Source of the DNA: Adiantum capillus-veneris
Lineage: Eukaryota; Streptophyta; Polypodiopsida; Polypodiales; Pteridaceae
Direction: 5' to 3'
Assembly: GCA_014529385.2 (NCBI GenBank)
Contig: CM043950.1
Location: 155,042,045-155,106,044 of the forward strand
Length of the DNA stretch: 64,000 bases
Part shown: piece by piece, positions 11,051 through 21,940 of the stretch
How the letters are laid out: each line of letters starts with the position of its first letter
How positions within the stretch are numbered: the first letter of the stretch is position 1
Notes under the pieces: generated by a model
Databases searched by the model: none
Seen by the model: only the letters and a program-made list of their open reading frames with translations
What the model was told of the DNA's origin: nothing
Translations under genes and position numbers: made by a program

Positions 11051-11450
11051 TTTCTTTTTGTTGCAATGTACTGTTTTCTGTTAATAAGGTGTTAGATTTT
11101 TTTGCTGCAATGTACTGTTTTCTATTGATAAGGTGTTAGATTTAAGGTATTAGATCTATAATGTTAGATCTGTAAGGTGTAGTAAGTAGATGTGTTAGTT
11201 AATTAGTTGCTGTAGTACTATGTTAAACAGTGTGTAAAAGTAGCTCTGTTAGTTGCAAGTAGGTAGGTTAGGTGTGTGTGTGCGCGCATCGCGGCACAAC
11301 CACGATAACCTTATCCTCCAAAATAATAATAATAATATAATACAAAAGTATATCTGTTAGTTGCAAGTAGGTAGGTAAGGTATGTGTGTGCGCGTGCGGT
11401 GTGACCGCGACGACCTTATACTCCATAATAATAATAATAATAATACAAAA
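11051..11450 (+). repeat. Tandem repeats in T1 leader: two ~46 bp units and two ~108 bp units
   Basis: The first pair carries GCAATGTACTGTTTTCT and ATAAGGTGTTAGATTT (about 11056-11097 and 11098-11143). The second pair begins AAAAGTA at 11236 and 11344. Each unit contains CTGTTAGTTGCAAGTAGGTA, a GTGTGTGTGCGCG run, a CGCGRC-rich stretch, CCTTATMCTCCA and an ATA/ATAATAATA run. A hexamer run of AAGCCC-type units follows at about 11495-11525. Confidence 0.85.
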
Positions 11451-11988
11451 AAAAAAAACTTAAAAGGAAGGACCAAGATCGGTAACATTCCCCAAGCCCA
11501 AGCCTAAGCCCAAGCCCAAGCCCATGCTCAGGCCTCAATCACCCTTTGTACTTACTTATTTTAGTCTCACACCCAAGTAAAAATCGACCCTTTTGAGGAC
11601 CATCGAAGCTTCGGGTAACCGAATGCTATGCTGTAAAGCACACCACGACCCCCTGAGCAATACGCTCTTTTCAAGCTATCACACACTCTAATTCAAAAAT
11701 CGATCGTAAAAAGACATTAAAAAACGAGTAAAAACTGGGTGCAAAACGCCCAAAAAATCCAACGCGGTTAACCCTCGAGGGTATTTGCCGACACTTGTAG
11801 AGTGCCAAAGGCACATGCATCTACGCTCTGGTTGTGTGCTAGAGGCCGAGCAACTAGCAAGCACTTAAACTTACGCGGGTTCTCAATACCCACCTACCTT
11901 AGGTTCCGAGCCCTACGCAGGGACCTAAGGTAGTACAACCCAAGACCCAAACATAGCGGCTAGTGACTCTTCATGTGACTACGATATT

Positions 11989-13391
11989 ATGGAAGGGAAT
12001 TCTACACCAAATCCCAAGCAAGTAAACAAAAACGTACCTGTTTGGGTCCCACAGCCTGGTTCTAGTGTGTTTAGTCGCTTTATAGAACCTTTAGTAGAGC
12101 TACTCTCTGAACCTGCGGCTAGTGAAGTTAACGAAGGTGAGGGAGAGGTAGATTCGCCTTTGGTATCTCAGGGGGAGCCTATACTCCCCAAGAGTGTCCA
12201 CATCAATATTCTACCCCCTGCTTTCATGGAAGACCTTGCAAAGGAATCACCCCTCGATGTTCTACCACCCGATGGTAGGAGTCTTGTAGAGGTGCAAGAA
12301 GTTGAGCGCTATATGCAAGCGGTTAGGGAGAGGGAAATGGAGAGTTTCCTAGAACAACACCGAGCCATGAAGGGAAAGACCCCTGGGAAAATAGGCACAA
12401 CAATTGAGCAATCAAGTGCTCCTGTGTTAGTAGGCAATGTGGGTCAAAATGTGGGGAACAACAATGCTTCCACATCAAGGGAAACCTCTAGTATGTCGGG
12501 CTTAGAAGGGTTATTTCACAACAAAAATTGGGAATATGACCTACAAACTGGAACCTTGACTGACCTGTACATGGGTTACACATACCATATAGGTTGGTTG
12601 GAAGTTGTACAATCTACTTCTAGCACCACAAGTCTAGAGGAGCGGCACCAGATGTTCTGCAATGTCATCCATAGCATCATCCAATCGGAGAGGCAAAATC
12701 GAGGGATTAACGTTTCTTCAACGTACCTTATGAGATTCTTGGATACGGGCAAGGCCAGACAATCGACACTATCAATGATGAAAACTTCCTCAGTGCGTCC
12801 AATGAACCCTTCATATATTATGCCAAGGGCGTGACATTCCACAATGGAATTATCCGAGCTCTTATTCAAGCGGGGCCATACCATTTAGCAATAACATGTC
12901 GTATCCGGCACCGGCTATGCCTAGGGCCACACCCATGAACTTTGGACCAAGGTATGGGACCCGAGGGCCGCGCGTATGACAAGGCCAAGGCCAACTTCCA
13001 TCCCACATGTAGTTCCAAGAGTGCGTGCACCTACGATCACTATACCTGCTTATTTAGGAGATTTGGCAGCATTTGCTGAAAGCATCGGTTGATCTATTGC
13101 TGAGAATATGCGTAACACGCTTGATAGTGAGCCTAGAAGTAAGGAAGTACAAATAGCCAAGCTCACACAAAAATTTAGTGGAGACGGGGATGTGAGAAAG
13201 CATATCAAAGTGTTTGAACAAATATGCAATTATCTAGGAGAACACAATGACCTGCATAAGAGTAATGCTTTAAGCCTAACCTTAAGTGGGAAGGCTGGGG
13301 ATTGGTATAGAACCATTAGGGTGGAAGAAAAAACGATTTACTCTACTCTTAGGAGACTGTTCTTGAAAGAATACATACAAGAGGGAGTGCT
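11989..13391 (+). pseudogene. T1 gag, 5' part, cut by C2
   Basis: ATG at 11989 opens a 281-codon frame. It has an acidic N-terminal segment with KNVPVWVPQPGSS near residue 14, charged helices (EVERYMQAVREREMESFLEQ) and a stretch I do not recognise, ending at a TGA at 12832. The same frame reopens at 13108 with a retrotransposon-gag capsid segment (FSGDGDVRKHIKVFEQ, LTLSGKAGDWYRTI, TIYSTLRRLFLKEYIQEG), the usual pattern of a short acidic domain then A-x-x-W-[YF]. The frame is cut at 13391 by C2 and continues at 18548. Gag would form the cytoplasmic particle that packages element RNA. It is a pseudogene because of the stops between 12832 and 13108 and the insertion. Confidence 0.85.
13387..13391 (+). 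repeat. C2 target-site duplication, left copy (GTGCT)
   Basis: GTGCT immediately before the LTR start at 13392, repeated at 18543-18547 immediately after the second LTR. T1 gag reads through in frame if one copy and C2 are removed. Confidence 0.97.
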
Positions 13392-13618
13392 TGTTACCAT
13401 ATACATGTGGTAGTGATGTGTGTGAACACACTAGGACCGCCGGGTCATTTTTTCCCTCTTTAGGAGGTTTTTCCCCCCGCGCATTATATATACGCCCATC
13501 ACTCTAGGGCTATCTATCTTTCCATTGCACACTAAGAAACACACTCTCTATTGTGTGCCTTGAGCTTCCTTCGTCTTCTCCAAGCCGTGTGTGTTTCTCT
13601 GCAACCCTAATTCCAACA
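13392..13618 (+). repeat. C2 5' LTR (227 bp)
   Basis: TGTTACCATATACATG...ATTCCAACA, the same length as the 3' LTR at 18316-18542. A TATATATA segment lies near 13486-13493 and a CA-rich end precedes the primer site. Confidence 0.97.
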
Positions 13619-13620
13619 AT

Positions 13621-13632
13621 TGGTATCAGACT
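13621..13632 (+). other. C2 primer binding site (initiator tRNA-Met)
   Basis: TGGTATCAGACT, two bases after the LTR end. It matches the 3' end of plant initiator tRNA-Met for the first ten bases. Confidence 0.88.
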
Positions 13633-13942
13633 AGGTCACGTCCTCTCGGGCTTAGTCGCCAGCTGCTCCAGCACACACCTGCTCACTTTCTCCGATTTCA
13701 GTGAGCTTTGGTGAGCGTTCGCAGGTCGACAAATTTAGATTTGGGTTCATTTCGGCCTCCGTTTCCACTACAGACAATACTGCACAGGCTATTTCGTCAT
13801 TTTGTGCAGAATTTCTATCAGTGCCGTTTTCTGCATAACATGTGCCTTATAGTCTTCTACGGCTTGTGCTATATAGCACAGGTTGTTCCTGCTCCATTTC
13901 TCCTATTTTCGGGTAGTTTTCACATCAGGTGCAGCATTTACC

Positions 13943-15930
13943 ATGGCTGACAACAACAACACAGATGTGTTCAAGATGTTTGCTGCTGAGGACAGGTTGG
14001 ATGGGGACAACTACCCTATGTGGGCTTATATGATGCAACATCTTCTTGTGTCAAAAGGTGTCTGGAACATTGTGCAGGGCATTGATGTACGTCCTGGTTC
14101 TGAGGATGTAGGCGATGTTGAGGATGTTGCAGGTCTTGCTGCAAGGATTGCAGCTGTTAGAGTTGTTTTGCCTACGACAGAACAAGCTCGTTGGGATGTT
14201 AAGGATGCGCAGGCTCATGCATTGATTGCGTTGTCTGTGAAGCACACCATTGTTCCTCACATCCGTTCAGCAAAATCAGCAAAACAGGCTGGGGATATTT
14301 TAGCAGGTCTTTATGCAAGCCACAATGAGGCTAAAATTGCTTTGCTGCATAAAGAGCTGGAGTCGAAGATTATGCATGAGGAAGATGATATGGGCACTTT
14401 CCTTGCTAGTGTCAAGGATATCAATGAACAGCTTATTTCTGCAGGTGAAGTCATTTCAGACAGTTCCCTTGTGCAGACTTTTCTTGATGCCTTACCAGAT
14501 TCCTACCAGACTTTTGCTAGTACTTGGAGACTGATGACCCAAGGAAATCCTGAAGTTGTCAAGTTTGATGCATTATGCACATTGCTGTTGCAAGAGTCAC
14601 TTTCCAGAAAAAACAGGACTAGGCAACATGCAGTTGAACAGGCTTTTATTGCTTCTCAAAGAAAGGGTGGTAACAGTAATGCAGCCACTTCTTATGGTTC
14701 TGTTGCGAGTGGAAAAAATTATGTTCCTAATGCTTCTGCTGGCAGCAATTCATCTGGAAATTCTGGTGATAAGGGCAAAAAGAAGATGCGTTGCCATTAT
14801 TATAAAGCCAATGATCACTTGATCAAGTCGTGTCCTAAGTTGAAGGCCAAAGAGGCTAAGAAGAAAGAGGGTGGTTCCACTGCAAATGCTGGTTCCACTA
14901 CAAATGCAGCCATTGTTGAGTCTTCTGTGAAAGGAGACTGTGTTGCTGATGTTGATGCAGAATGGGCTTTTAACGCAGAGTGCACTTACAATCCTGCTGT
15001 CCATGATGCATGCTTGTCAGTTGTTGCTGCAGATTCACATGTGTGGTATTTCGACAGTGGTGCTACAAAGCACATTACCTCACATCATGAATTGTTTACC
15101 TCTCTTGAGTCTGTCCCTCATGGGAATTCAGTCACTTGTGCCAACAACGCCTCTTATTCAGTTCAAGGAGTTGGAAAGATTGTGCTCACTGCTGCTAATG
15201 GCAGTTCCTTCACACTTGTTGATGCACTTTATGTACCTGGGATCAAGAAGAATCTCTTGTCTGTATCCGCACTTCCTAGACTTGGACTTGTAGTCAAATT
15301 TGTGGATGACAGATGTACAGTTCATGATCTCAGTTTTGGTGATGAAATTGTTGCATCTGGCCTTTTGTGTCATGGGCTGTATAAGCTCACTTTGTATGAC
15401 AAGTGTGGACAAAATTTTGCAAATGCTGTTGCAGATTCAAGGGCTATTTTAGATGCAAAACTTTGGCATGCACGTTTTGGTCATCTGAATTTTGCCAGTT
15501 TGCTGCGTTTGCAGAAATCTGATATGGTTGCTTCTTTGCCGCCTCTTGAAGCACCTGTCAAACATATTTGTGAAGGCTGTATTTTGGGTAAGATGCAACG
15601 TTCTAAATTTCCAAAGGATGGTTCAGTTCATGCCACATGCAGGTTGCATCTTGTGCATAGTGATGTTTGTGGGCCCATGCAAACTCCGTCCTTGGGCAAT
15701 TACCTGTACTTCATGACTTTCATTGATGATTACTCCAGGCATGCATGGGTATTTCCGCTTAACGCGAAGTCCGAAGTTATTATGCGCTTCAAACAATTTC
15801 TGGCTATGGCTGAAAATGTCTCGAAATGTACTATGGGCACCCTCCATTCCGATCGAGGGGGGGAGTATATGTCTCATGAATTTAATGCATTTCTGGCTAG
15901 TCGTGGGATAAAACACCAATGTACAGTGCC
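13943..15930 (+). CDS. C2 gag-protease-integrase frame, open up to a single-base deletion
   Basis: The likely start is ATG at 13943 (MADNNNTDVFKMFAAEDRLD); the frame is open upstream, but this ATG follows the leader and fits copia gag. A UBN2-type gag capsid spans about residues 15-220. A zinc knuckle near residue 280 is damaged (C-H-Y-Y where C-x-x-C is expected). The protease active site is WYFDSGATKHIT with D-S-G at about 15053. GAG-pre-integrase (LWHARFGHLN) follows, and the integrase core has Asp in VHSDVCGP and in LHSDRGGEY. Near 15930 one base is missing before the conserved T-P-Q-Q-N-G segment, so the frame runs on into unrelated sequence to 16309. The polyprotein would serve particle assembly, processing and integration. 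Confidence 0.92.
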
Positions 15931-18240
15931 TATACACCTCAACAAAATGGTGTTGCTGAGAGGAAAAATAGGTCACTTACGGAAATGGCACGATGTATGG
16001 TCAAAAGTCAAGCTTTGCCGCATTCTTTTTGGCTTGAGGCCATCATGTGTGCCACTTATGTACTTAATAGGTGTCCTACGAAAGCTTTGCAGTCTATTAC
16101 TCCATATGAAGCATGGCATGATAGATAGCCTTCTATTGAGCACATGCGTGTTTTTGGCTATTTGGCATATGCTTTGGTGCCACAAGTGCAGCGCAGAAAA
16201 TTGGATAATAGGGCTGTCAAATGTATTTGTGTTGGTTATAGTGCTGAAAGCAAAGGTTACAGGTTGTATCATCCGCAAACAAAACGTATTCTCGTTTCTC
16301 GGGATGTAGTGTTTGTGGAAGATTCTGTTCAGCCCTTGTTGTCATGTACTAGAGACAGTAATGTAAGCTCACAGGACATTTATGACACTTTGTTGCCTCT
16401 TTTCTCCTCTTTTCAGTGGTGGAAATACGAATGTAAGTTCCAATAGGCAAATGTACAGCCTATGGGGGTTTCTGAAAATGTTTTAGATCAGCCTATTACT
16501 GATGCAGATGTACATGATGTACTTGATGAGGAAAGGGCTGAAAATGAGCAGGCTAGAGGTATGCCAAAATGGCCGTTGCACACTTTGCGTGACAGTAAAT
16601 TGGATGCACCTTTGTCTAGTCGTACTTGTTCAGGCTCTCGCCATGCATCTTATGCATCAGATTGTTATGCTTTGGCTGTGTCTAGTTTACATGATGTTGA
16701 GGAGCCTCTGTCTTTTGATGAAGCACAGAATTCAGAAAATTGGATGGCTGCCATGCAATCAGAATATGATGCACTTATAGAAAATGACACATGGACTTTA
16801 TGTGATTTGCCTCCTGGAAAAAAGACCATTGGTACGAAGTGGGTTTACAAGTTGAAACGCAAGCCGGATGGTGAGATTGATCGCCATAAGGCTCGACTTG
16901 TTGAAAAGGGTTATGCACAACAAAAAGGCATAGATTATGAAGAGACTTTTGCTCCCACTTGTCGTATGACTACTGTGCGTTTTCTATGTGCATTGGCAGC
17001 TCATTTTGGTTGGGATGTACATCAATTAGACATTGTTACTGCTTTCTTGAATGGTGACATATTTGAGGAAGTTTATGTAACGCAGCCTCGCGGTTTTGTC
17101 ATAAAAGGACAAGAGGACAAAGTGTGCAAATGTAACAAGGCTTTGTATGGGTTGAAGCAATCTCCTCGTGCTTGGTATGAGAAAGCTGACACTCATTTGG
17201 TCAAACAAGGCTTTCGTAACAGTCCAACAGAAAGCACATTATATGTAAAGCGTGAAAGTGATGTATTTCTCATCGTGGTTCTTTATATTGATGATTTGCT
17301 GATCACTGAACCAAATGAGAGACATATTGCTGAATGCAAGGCTGATTTGAATGCTACTTTCAAGATGAAAGATTTGGGGCTGTTGCATCATTACTTGGGT
17401 ATACAGTTTAAGTAGTGTGATGGTGGTATTGCCTTGTGTCAGAAAAGTTACATAGAGACATTGCTATGTAAGTTTGGACTTTAGGATTGCAAACCTATTG
17501 CCACTCCCATGGAAACAGGTTTGAAGTTGAGTCTACATGATGCTGGCGATCCTGCTGATGTCACTCTTTACCAAACTGCTGTTGGCTGCCTCATTTATGT
17601 ATGCAACACGAGGCCGGATGTTCAGTTTGCAGTCTCACAGGTCAGCAGATTTATGCATAGCCCAGGGTCTAAGCATTGGTAGGCTGTCAAGAGGATTTTC
17701 CGCTACTTTAGTAGAACTTTACATCTTGGCTTGTTTTATCCCAAGGGGGGATCATTGCCGCCAGACTTACATGCTTTTTCGGACTCAGATTGGGCTGGTT
17801 GTTTTGACACGCGAGTGTCCACAAGTGGTTTTTGTTTCATGCTTGGCAGTTCATGTATATCATGGTTGAGCAAGAAGCAACCTACTGTGGCCACTTCAAG
17901 TTGTGAGGCTGAGTACAGGGCAGTCTTCAAAGCTACGGTTGAGTGTGTATGGCTCAGACGCCTTATGGCTGATTTGGGTGTTGGACAGGACATTGCTAAC
18001 ACTATATACACTGACAGTCAGAGCGCATTGGCAGTTGCGAGGAACCCAATTTTTCATGCTCGCACAAAGCACATTGAGGTGCATTACCACCATGTCAGGG
18101 AGAGGCTCTCAGCAGGAGAGATCAGCTTGGCTTATGTGCCAACACAGGACAACCTTGCAGATCTTTTCACAAAGGCATTGTCTCGTGAGAAGCTTGAAGC
18201 TTTCCGCAAAGCTTTGGGCTTACTCCCCTTTGTGGACTGA
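15919..18240 (+). pseudogene. C2 integrase end, reverse transcriptase and RNase H, five in-frame TAG codons
   Basis: This frame continues the polyprotein after the deletion near 15930. It contains YTPQQNGVAERKNRS (integrase, catalytic Glu), HMRVFGYLAYALVP and GYRLYHPQTKRI (integrase end). The copia RT follows (TKWVYKLKRKPDGEIDRHKA, HQLDIVTAFLNGD, ALYGLKQSPRAWYEK, and the Y-I-D-D catalytic motif near 17284). RNase H comes last (SDSDWAGCFDTRVSTSG, WLSKKQPTVATSSCEAEY, TDSQSALAVARNP, ARTKHIEVHYHHVRE), ending LGLLPFVD at 18240. In-frame TAG codons stand at 16126, 16444, 17413, 17482 and 17680; the downstream catalytic motifs are intact. The enzyme would copy element RNA into cDNA within the particle. 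Confidence 0.93.
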
Positions 18241-18303
18241 TCCTGTCCTCAGGGCATGGAACTTCCCTTTTCTCATGTGCCAGCTCTCGTTCACCGCATC
18301 ACT

Positions 18304-18315
18304 CCAGGGGGGATT
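18304..18315 (+). other. C2 polypurine tract
   Basis: CCAGGGGGGATT directly before the 3' LTR at 18316, the plus-strand primer for reverse transcription. Confidence 0.85.
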
Positions 18316-18542
18316 TGTTACCATATACATGTGGTAGTGATGTGTGTGAACACACTAGGACCGCCGGGGCATTTTTTCCCTCTTTAGGAGGTTTTTTCCC
18401 ATGCGCATTGTATATGCGCCCATCACTCTAGGGCTATCTATCTTTCCATTGCACACTAAGAAACACACTCTCTATTGTGTGCCTTGAGCTTCCTTCGTCT
18501 TCTCCAAGCTGTGTGTGTTTCTCTGCAACCCTAATTCCAACA
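18316..18542 (+). repeat. C2 3' LTR (227 bp)
   Basis: Same termini as 13392-13618. I count about seven differences by eye, clustered in the C-rich segment and the TATA-like segment. GTGCT follows at 18543-18547. Confidence 0.97.
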
Positions 18543-18547
18543 GTGCT

Positions 18548-18887
18548 TTGGGGTGTAGCCTCTCAACACCAAAAAGCCCAGCAAGAGGAAGGAGAGTTGG
18601 TGAGAGACTTTATTAGTTGCTTGAAGCATTTGAATTCTCATTGTAGTCCAAATGAGTGCTTTAATAATAATAAACTGCTTGATAGATTCATTAGGGGATT
18701 ACGACATCAAGATATCTACAATGGCCTAGTCATTAGAGGTATCACCACTTGGGAAGCAATCACCACCAATGCGATCCAATTGGAGGATAATTTAATGATT
18801 CAAGGAGAAAGAGTGTCTGTTGAGCCTAAATCTACTAGCTCACAAGCAATCAGGGCATCAGATAATGACCCTAAAGCCTATTTCTAA
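18548..18887 (+). pseudogene. T1 gag, 3' part of capsid
   Basis: Immediately after the C2 duplication the gag frame resumes (WGVASQHQKAQQEEGELVRD), followed by DFISCLKHLNSHCSPNE, LLDRFIRGLRHQDIYNGLV and a charged tail, to TAA at 18885. The Q-x-x-x-E-x-V-x-D-F-like segment is the second half of the retrotransposon-gag family. Codon phase matches the part at 13108-13391 when C2 and one GTGCT are left out. Confidence 0.88.
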
Positions 18888-18978
18888 GGAGCCAAAGATA
18901 TATGAGATGACTTTAGTAGATCTCACCAAGGCCATTCAACAAAGTCTTAGAGACAATCGTTCTTCGTGAAACAATCAT

Positions 18979-20055
18979 ATGTATCCAAGAAGGGAGCAAC
19001 AATGGTGCTTAGTATGCTATGGTCCGCATAGTACCAGTGAATGCCCTACTTTTAGAGTAAAATTCAATGGGAATTGCAATGCCTGTGAGAGGTATGGTCA
19101 TCAAGATAAGGATTGCATAGTATTTAAGCACGTGATGGCCAATAGACTAACCTTAGCATGGACAGATACACCTCGAGTGCTTGCGTTGATGCCGGTCACA
19201 CCTCTTGAACAAACATCACAACACATGGTCCCTAGGGCCCAAAATGTTGTTCAAACAACACCCTTACCACCTCCAGTGCTAGGACCACAACCACCACATT
19301 CGAGAATCACTTCTGTGAATCAAGTGGATTGCGAGTCATCTATTGCTTGTTTGAAAGGTTGTGAGGAAGATATAGACCCTAATATTGCCTATGGGATTGA
19401 TGCGCTTGATGAAAGTCCACAATACATGGAAGACTATTGGGGACAAGTCAAGCCTATCTATCAAGTAGCTGCTCTTGCTGCAAGAGGCCAAAATATCGAT
19501 TACACTGCCAAGAGACCACCTCTTCAATGCTATGAGTGTGGAGGTCCACATCATGTGGTAGAGTGTCCTATTAGGCTACAAAATAACACCACACTAATGC
19601 AAACCAATCAAACGAGCACGTCTACAATGTCGATACTCATGTGTAATCGATGTGGCATAGATGATTTGATTGCCCAATGTCCAAATAATCCAAATGCACC
19701 AAATATCATGCCATTAAACTTGTTTGAGGTTACCAAGGAGCCATCACAAAGTACACCTGTGGTATCAGTAAATGTACTCACAGGATTGATGCTCCAAAAA
19801 CAAAATTATATTCTTGAAGAAAGAGACATGGCATCAATTGCCCAATCTGAGAAGAAGAAGAAAACACAAAGGAAGAGATTGCAAAAAGCAGGGAAATCAG
19901 ACCCCAATTCAAAGACCAACATAGGGACTGGTGATGACCCCGTGTATATGAACGACGTTGAAGATTTTTCTGATTCAGGTGAAACCATGGAGATCAAAAC
20001 AACCACTAAGAAAGAAACCAACAAGGAAGATTGTCATGAGCCACAAGGGCCATGA
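18979..20055 (+). CDS. T1 nucleocapsid-like protein with four zinc-knuckle motifs (358 codons)
   Basis: Opens at 18979 (MYPRREQQWCLVCYG). In order there is CLVCYGPHSTSEC (C-x2-C-x3-H-x4-C) near residue 10, CNACERYGHQDKDC (classic CCHC) near residue 33, CYECGGPHHVVEC near residue 184, and CNRCGIDDLIAQC near residue 222, which lacks the His. A lysine-rich stretch (SEKKKKTQRKRLQKAGKSD) and an acidic tail follow, ending at TGA 20053. Zinc knuckles bind element RNA in the Gag precursor. Most plant elements have one or two, so four is unusual. It probably continues the gag frame across a TAA and TGA between 18885 and 18967, so a true start is not certain. Confidence 0.8.
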   Translation: MYPRREQQWCLVCYGPHSTSECPTFRVKFNGNCNACERYGHQDKDCIVFKHVMANRLTLAWTDTPRVLALMPVTPLEQTSQHMVPRAQNVVQTTPLPPPVLGPQPPHSRITSVNQVDCESSIACLKGCEEDIDPNIAYGIDALDESPQYMEDYWGQVKPIYQVAALAARGQNIDYTAKRPPLQCYECGGPHHVVECPIRLQNNTTLMQTNQTSTSTMSILMCNRCGIDDLIAQCPNNPNAPNIMPLNLFEVTKEPSQSTPVVSVNVLTGLMLQKQNYILEERDMASIAQSEKKKKTQRKRLQKAGKSDPNSKTNIGTGDDPVYMNDVEDFSDSGETMEIKTTTKKETNKEDCHEPQGP

Positions 20056-20272
20056 TCTAAGAAGAAGATAGGAACTTATCCAAACCCTATAGAGGAGATC
20101 GAGCGAGTCAAGCAATTAAGGAGTTTGGTAGAAGATACCCAAAGAGATCTAGAACCAGCACCTAGGTAGATCCAAATTACAGATACAGTGTTCCCTATGC
20201 AACAACAAACTCACAAAGTCCAAGACCCCTAGCCATACCTAGTGTCATCCAAGAAGAAACTGACTTAAAGTT

Positions 20273-21060
20273 ATGGGAAACTTCTTGTTGGAAAGAATGT
20301 TTACAAAGGGACTACCTGACTCTATCAAAGAAATGGAGATCCCATCTTCCCCACGTCAAGGGACTGAAGCCCAAAAGGTGTCGTTAAATATTGCCAAATT
20401 GATGGATTTCATGGCTTCAAAAGTTAGAACCACCATCATGTCCAAACTATATGGAGACCCCAAGCTATTCTTAGCTCTTTGAGATTTCCTCAATGGAGAA
20501 CTGAAAGTTGGGCTACCACAGTTTGCACAGATGGATGGAGCTAGGGAGATGTCAATAGAGGAGGAACACTTAGATCCACAACTCAACCTAGATCAGAACC
20601 CTGTTGTAGAAATACCTGTTAACAAGTTGGGACAATACTTTGAGGGTGATGAATCCAATGCAACCATACCAATCACTACCAAGGGATTAATTGTGAAGGG
20701 AATCCTTGATGGTGGCACTGGGGTTAGCATTGTGACTAAAAATTGATGGGAAAGTATGGGAAGACCTCACCTTGGGACCACAACCATAGTAGTAAACATG
20801 GCCAATGGGTCTCTTGTTAAACCTATTGGGATGCTAGAAGATCTCAAGATCAAGGTCTTTGGACATAAAATAAGAAATACCTTCATTGTTATGGATTTCT
20901 CCAAGCACACTACGACATCTTAGATGATCTTAGGACGTCCTTTCATGAGGGAAGCAAAAATGGTGCATGACTGGTCTAAAAACCATGTCTACTTGTAGTT
21001 CCAAGATTCTGTCATTCGAGTGGATCTTGTAACTGGTCGAGCACATCCTCTAGGAAACAT
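20273..21060 (+). pseudogene. T1 aspartic protease region, several stops
   Basis: One frame carries a helical linker (MDFMASKVRTTIMSKLYGD), then GLIVKGILDGGTGVSIVTKN with the active-site D-G-G at about 20708. VVNMANGSLVKPIG and MILGRPFMREAK (the second retropepsin hallmark, I-L-G-R) follow near 20925-20955. Stops interrupt at about 20480, 20744, 20922 and 20997. The protease would cleave Gag. No RT follows it, unlike in autonomous gypsy elements. Confidence 0.8.
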
Positions 21061-21202
21061 ATTTATAATTGATCATAGATATGACACCACAGTTCACTTG
21101 GCCCCATTGCAGTATGAACACATGTAAAATGGACATTGATGTTGGGGAAGATTCTCCTTATATGAATGTTCTACCTGGGATGACTGAGTCTAACAATGTG
21201 GA

Positions 21203-21743
21203 TTGGTCCACCTAGCAACAACCATAGACACTTGGGGAAATAGGGGGAAAACCTGGGTAACACATGAGGGGGATGAAATGCCACCACTCATACCCTTAAA
21301 TATGCTAGAAGCAATGCAGATAGCTTTTGTTGACTTACAAGATGAAGGCTTGACTGACATTGGAACTAGTAGCGTCTCACAAGACTATAGCCCACACGAT
21401 TTGGAGTCAGAATCATTAATTGAAATGGACTCTCAGGACAAAGAATCAGAGTTAAATCTTAGTGCAAATGTGGGGACAAACCATTCAGGCCCAGTGGACC
21501 CTAGATGACAATCTATCCAAGGGAGTAGAAGACACAAGTAGCAATTCATCTAGTGACTCTTCACTAGAGATCGGCCGTGATAAAAAATTAGACAAGAAGA
21601 GTAAGAGATATAAGAGGCGACGATACCAAGCAAATGTGCGTGCTAGAATAAATGAAAAGAAATCTACTGCAGAATGGCTTAATTATATAGGGGCATGTGA
21701 TGCTCATCAGAAGTTGGTAGATAACTGGGGTGAATGCCTTTAA
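21203..21743 (+). pseudogene. T1 unknown acidic/basic segment, two overlapping frames
   Basis: Two short frames (21203-21508, 21462-21743). The first is acidic (SLIEMDSQDKESELNLSANV). The second has a serine/acidic run and a strongly basic stretch (KKLDKKSKRYKRRRYQANV) ending EWLNYIGACDAHQKLVDNW. I recognise no family. In gypsy elements the protease-to-RT linker is often acidic, which this may be. The frames look like one ORF broken by an indel near 21480. Confidence 0.5.
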
Positions 21744-21940
21744 AGTGTTATGTGGTGTAGTCCACAACCCATTGACATCGCACAACTAGAGGCTATAGAG
21801 AAGCCAAAGTTGAGCCGTATCTTAAGGAAATGACAAAATCAAGAGGCTAATCTAGGAATCACGGAAGCATTTTTTGAAAACACTGATGATGATTCATTGG
21901 AATCTGAGCCACCTCTACAATATCTAATTGAACTAAATAG

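Larger units (their letters stand above)
13392..18542 (+). mobile_element. C2: full-length Ty1/copia retrotransposon nested in T1 gag
   Basis: 5.15 kb long, with 227-bp LTRs at both ends (TGTTACC...CCAACA), an initiator-tRNA-Met primer site, gag-protease-integrase-RT-RNase H in copia order, a polypurine tract, and a 5-bp GTGCT duplication. By eye the two LTRs differ at about seven positions, so it is a fairly young insertion. Coding damage consists of one single-base deletion near 15930 and five in-frame TAG codons. Confidence 0.98.

Noticed and set aside
14313-15976. Several 60-117 codon frames within C2 on both strands
   Set aside because: All lie over the well-supported gag-protease-integrase frame and are shadows.
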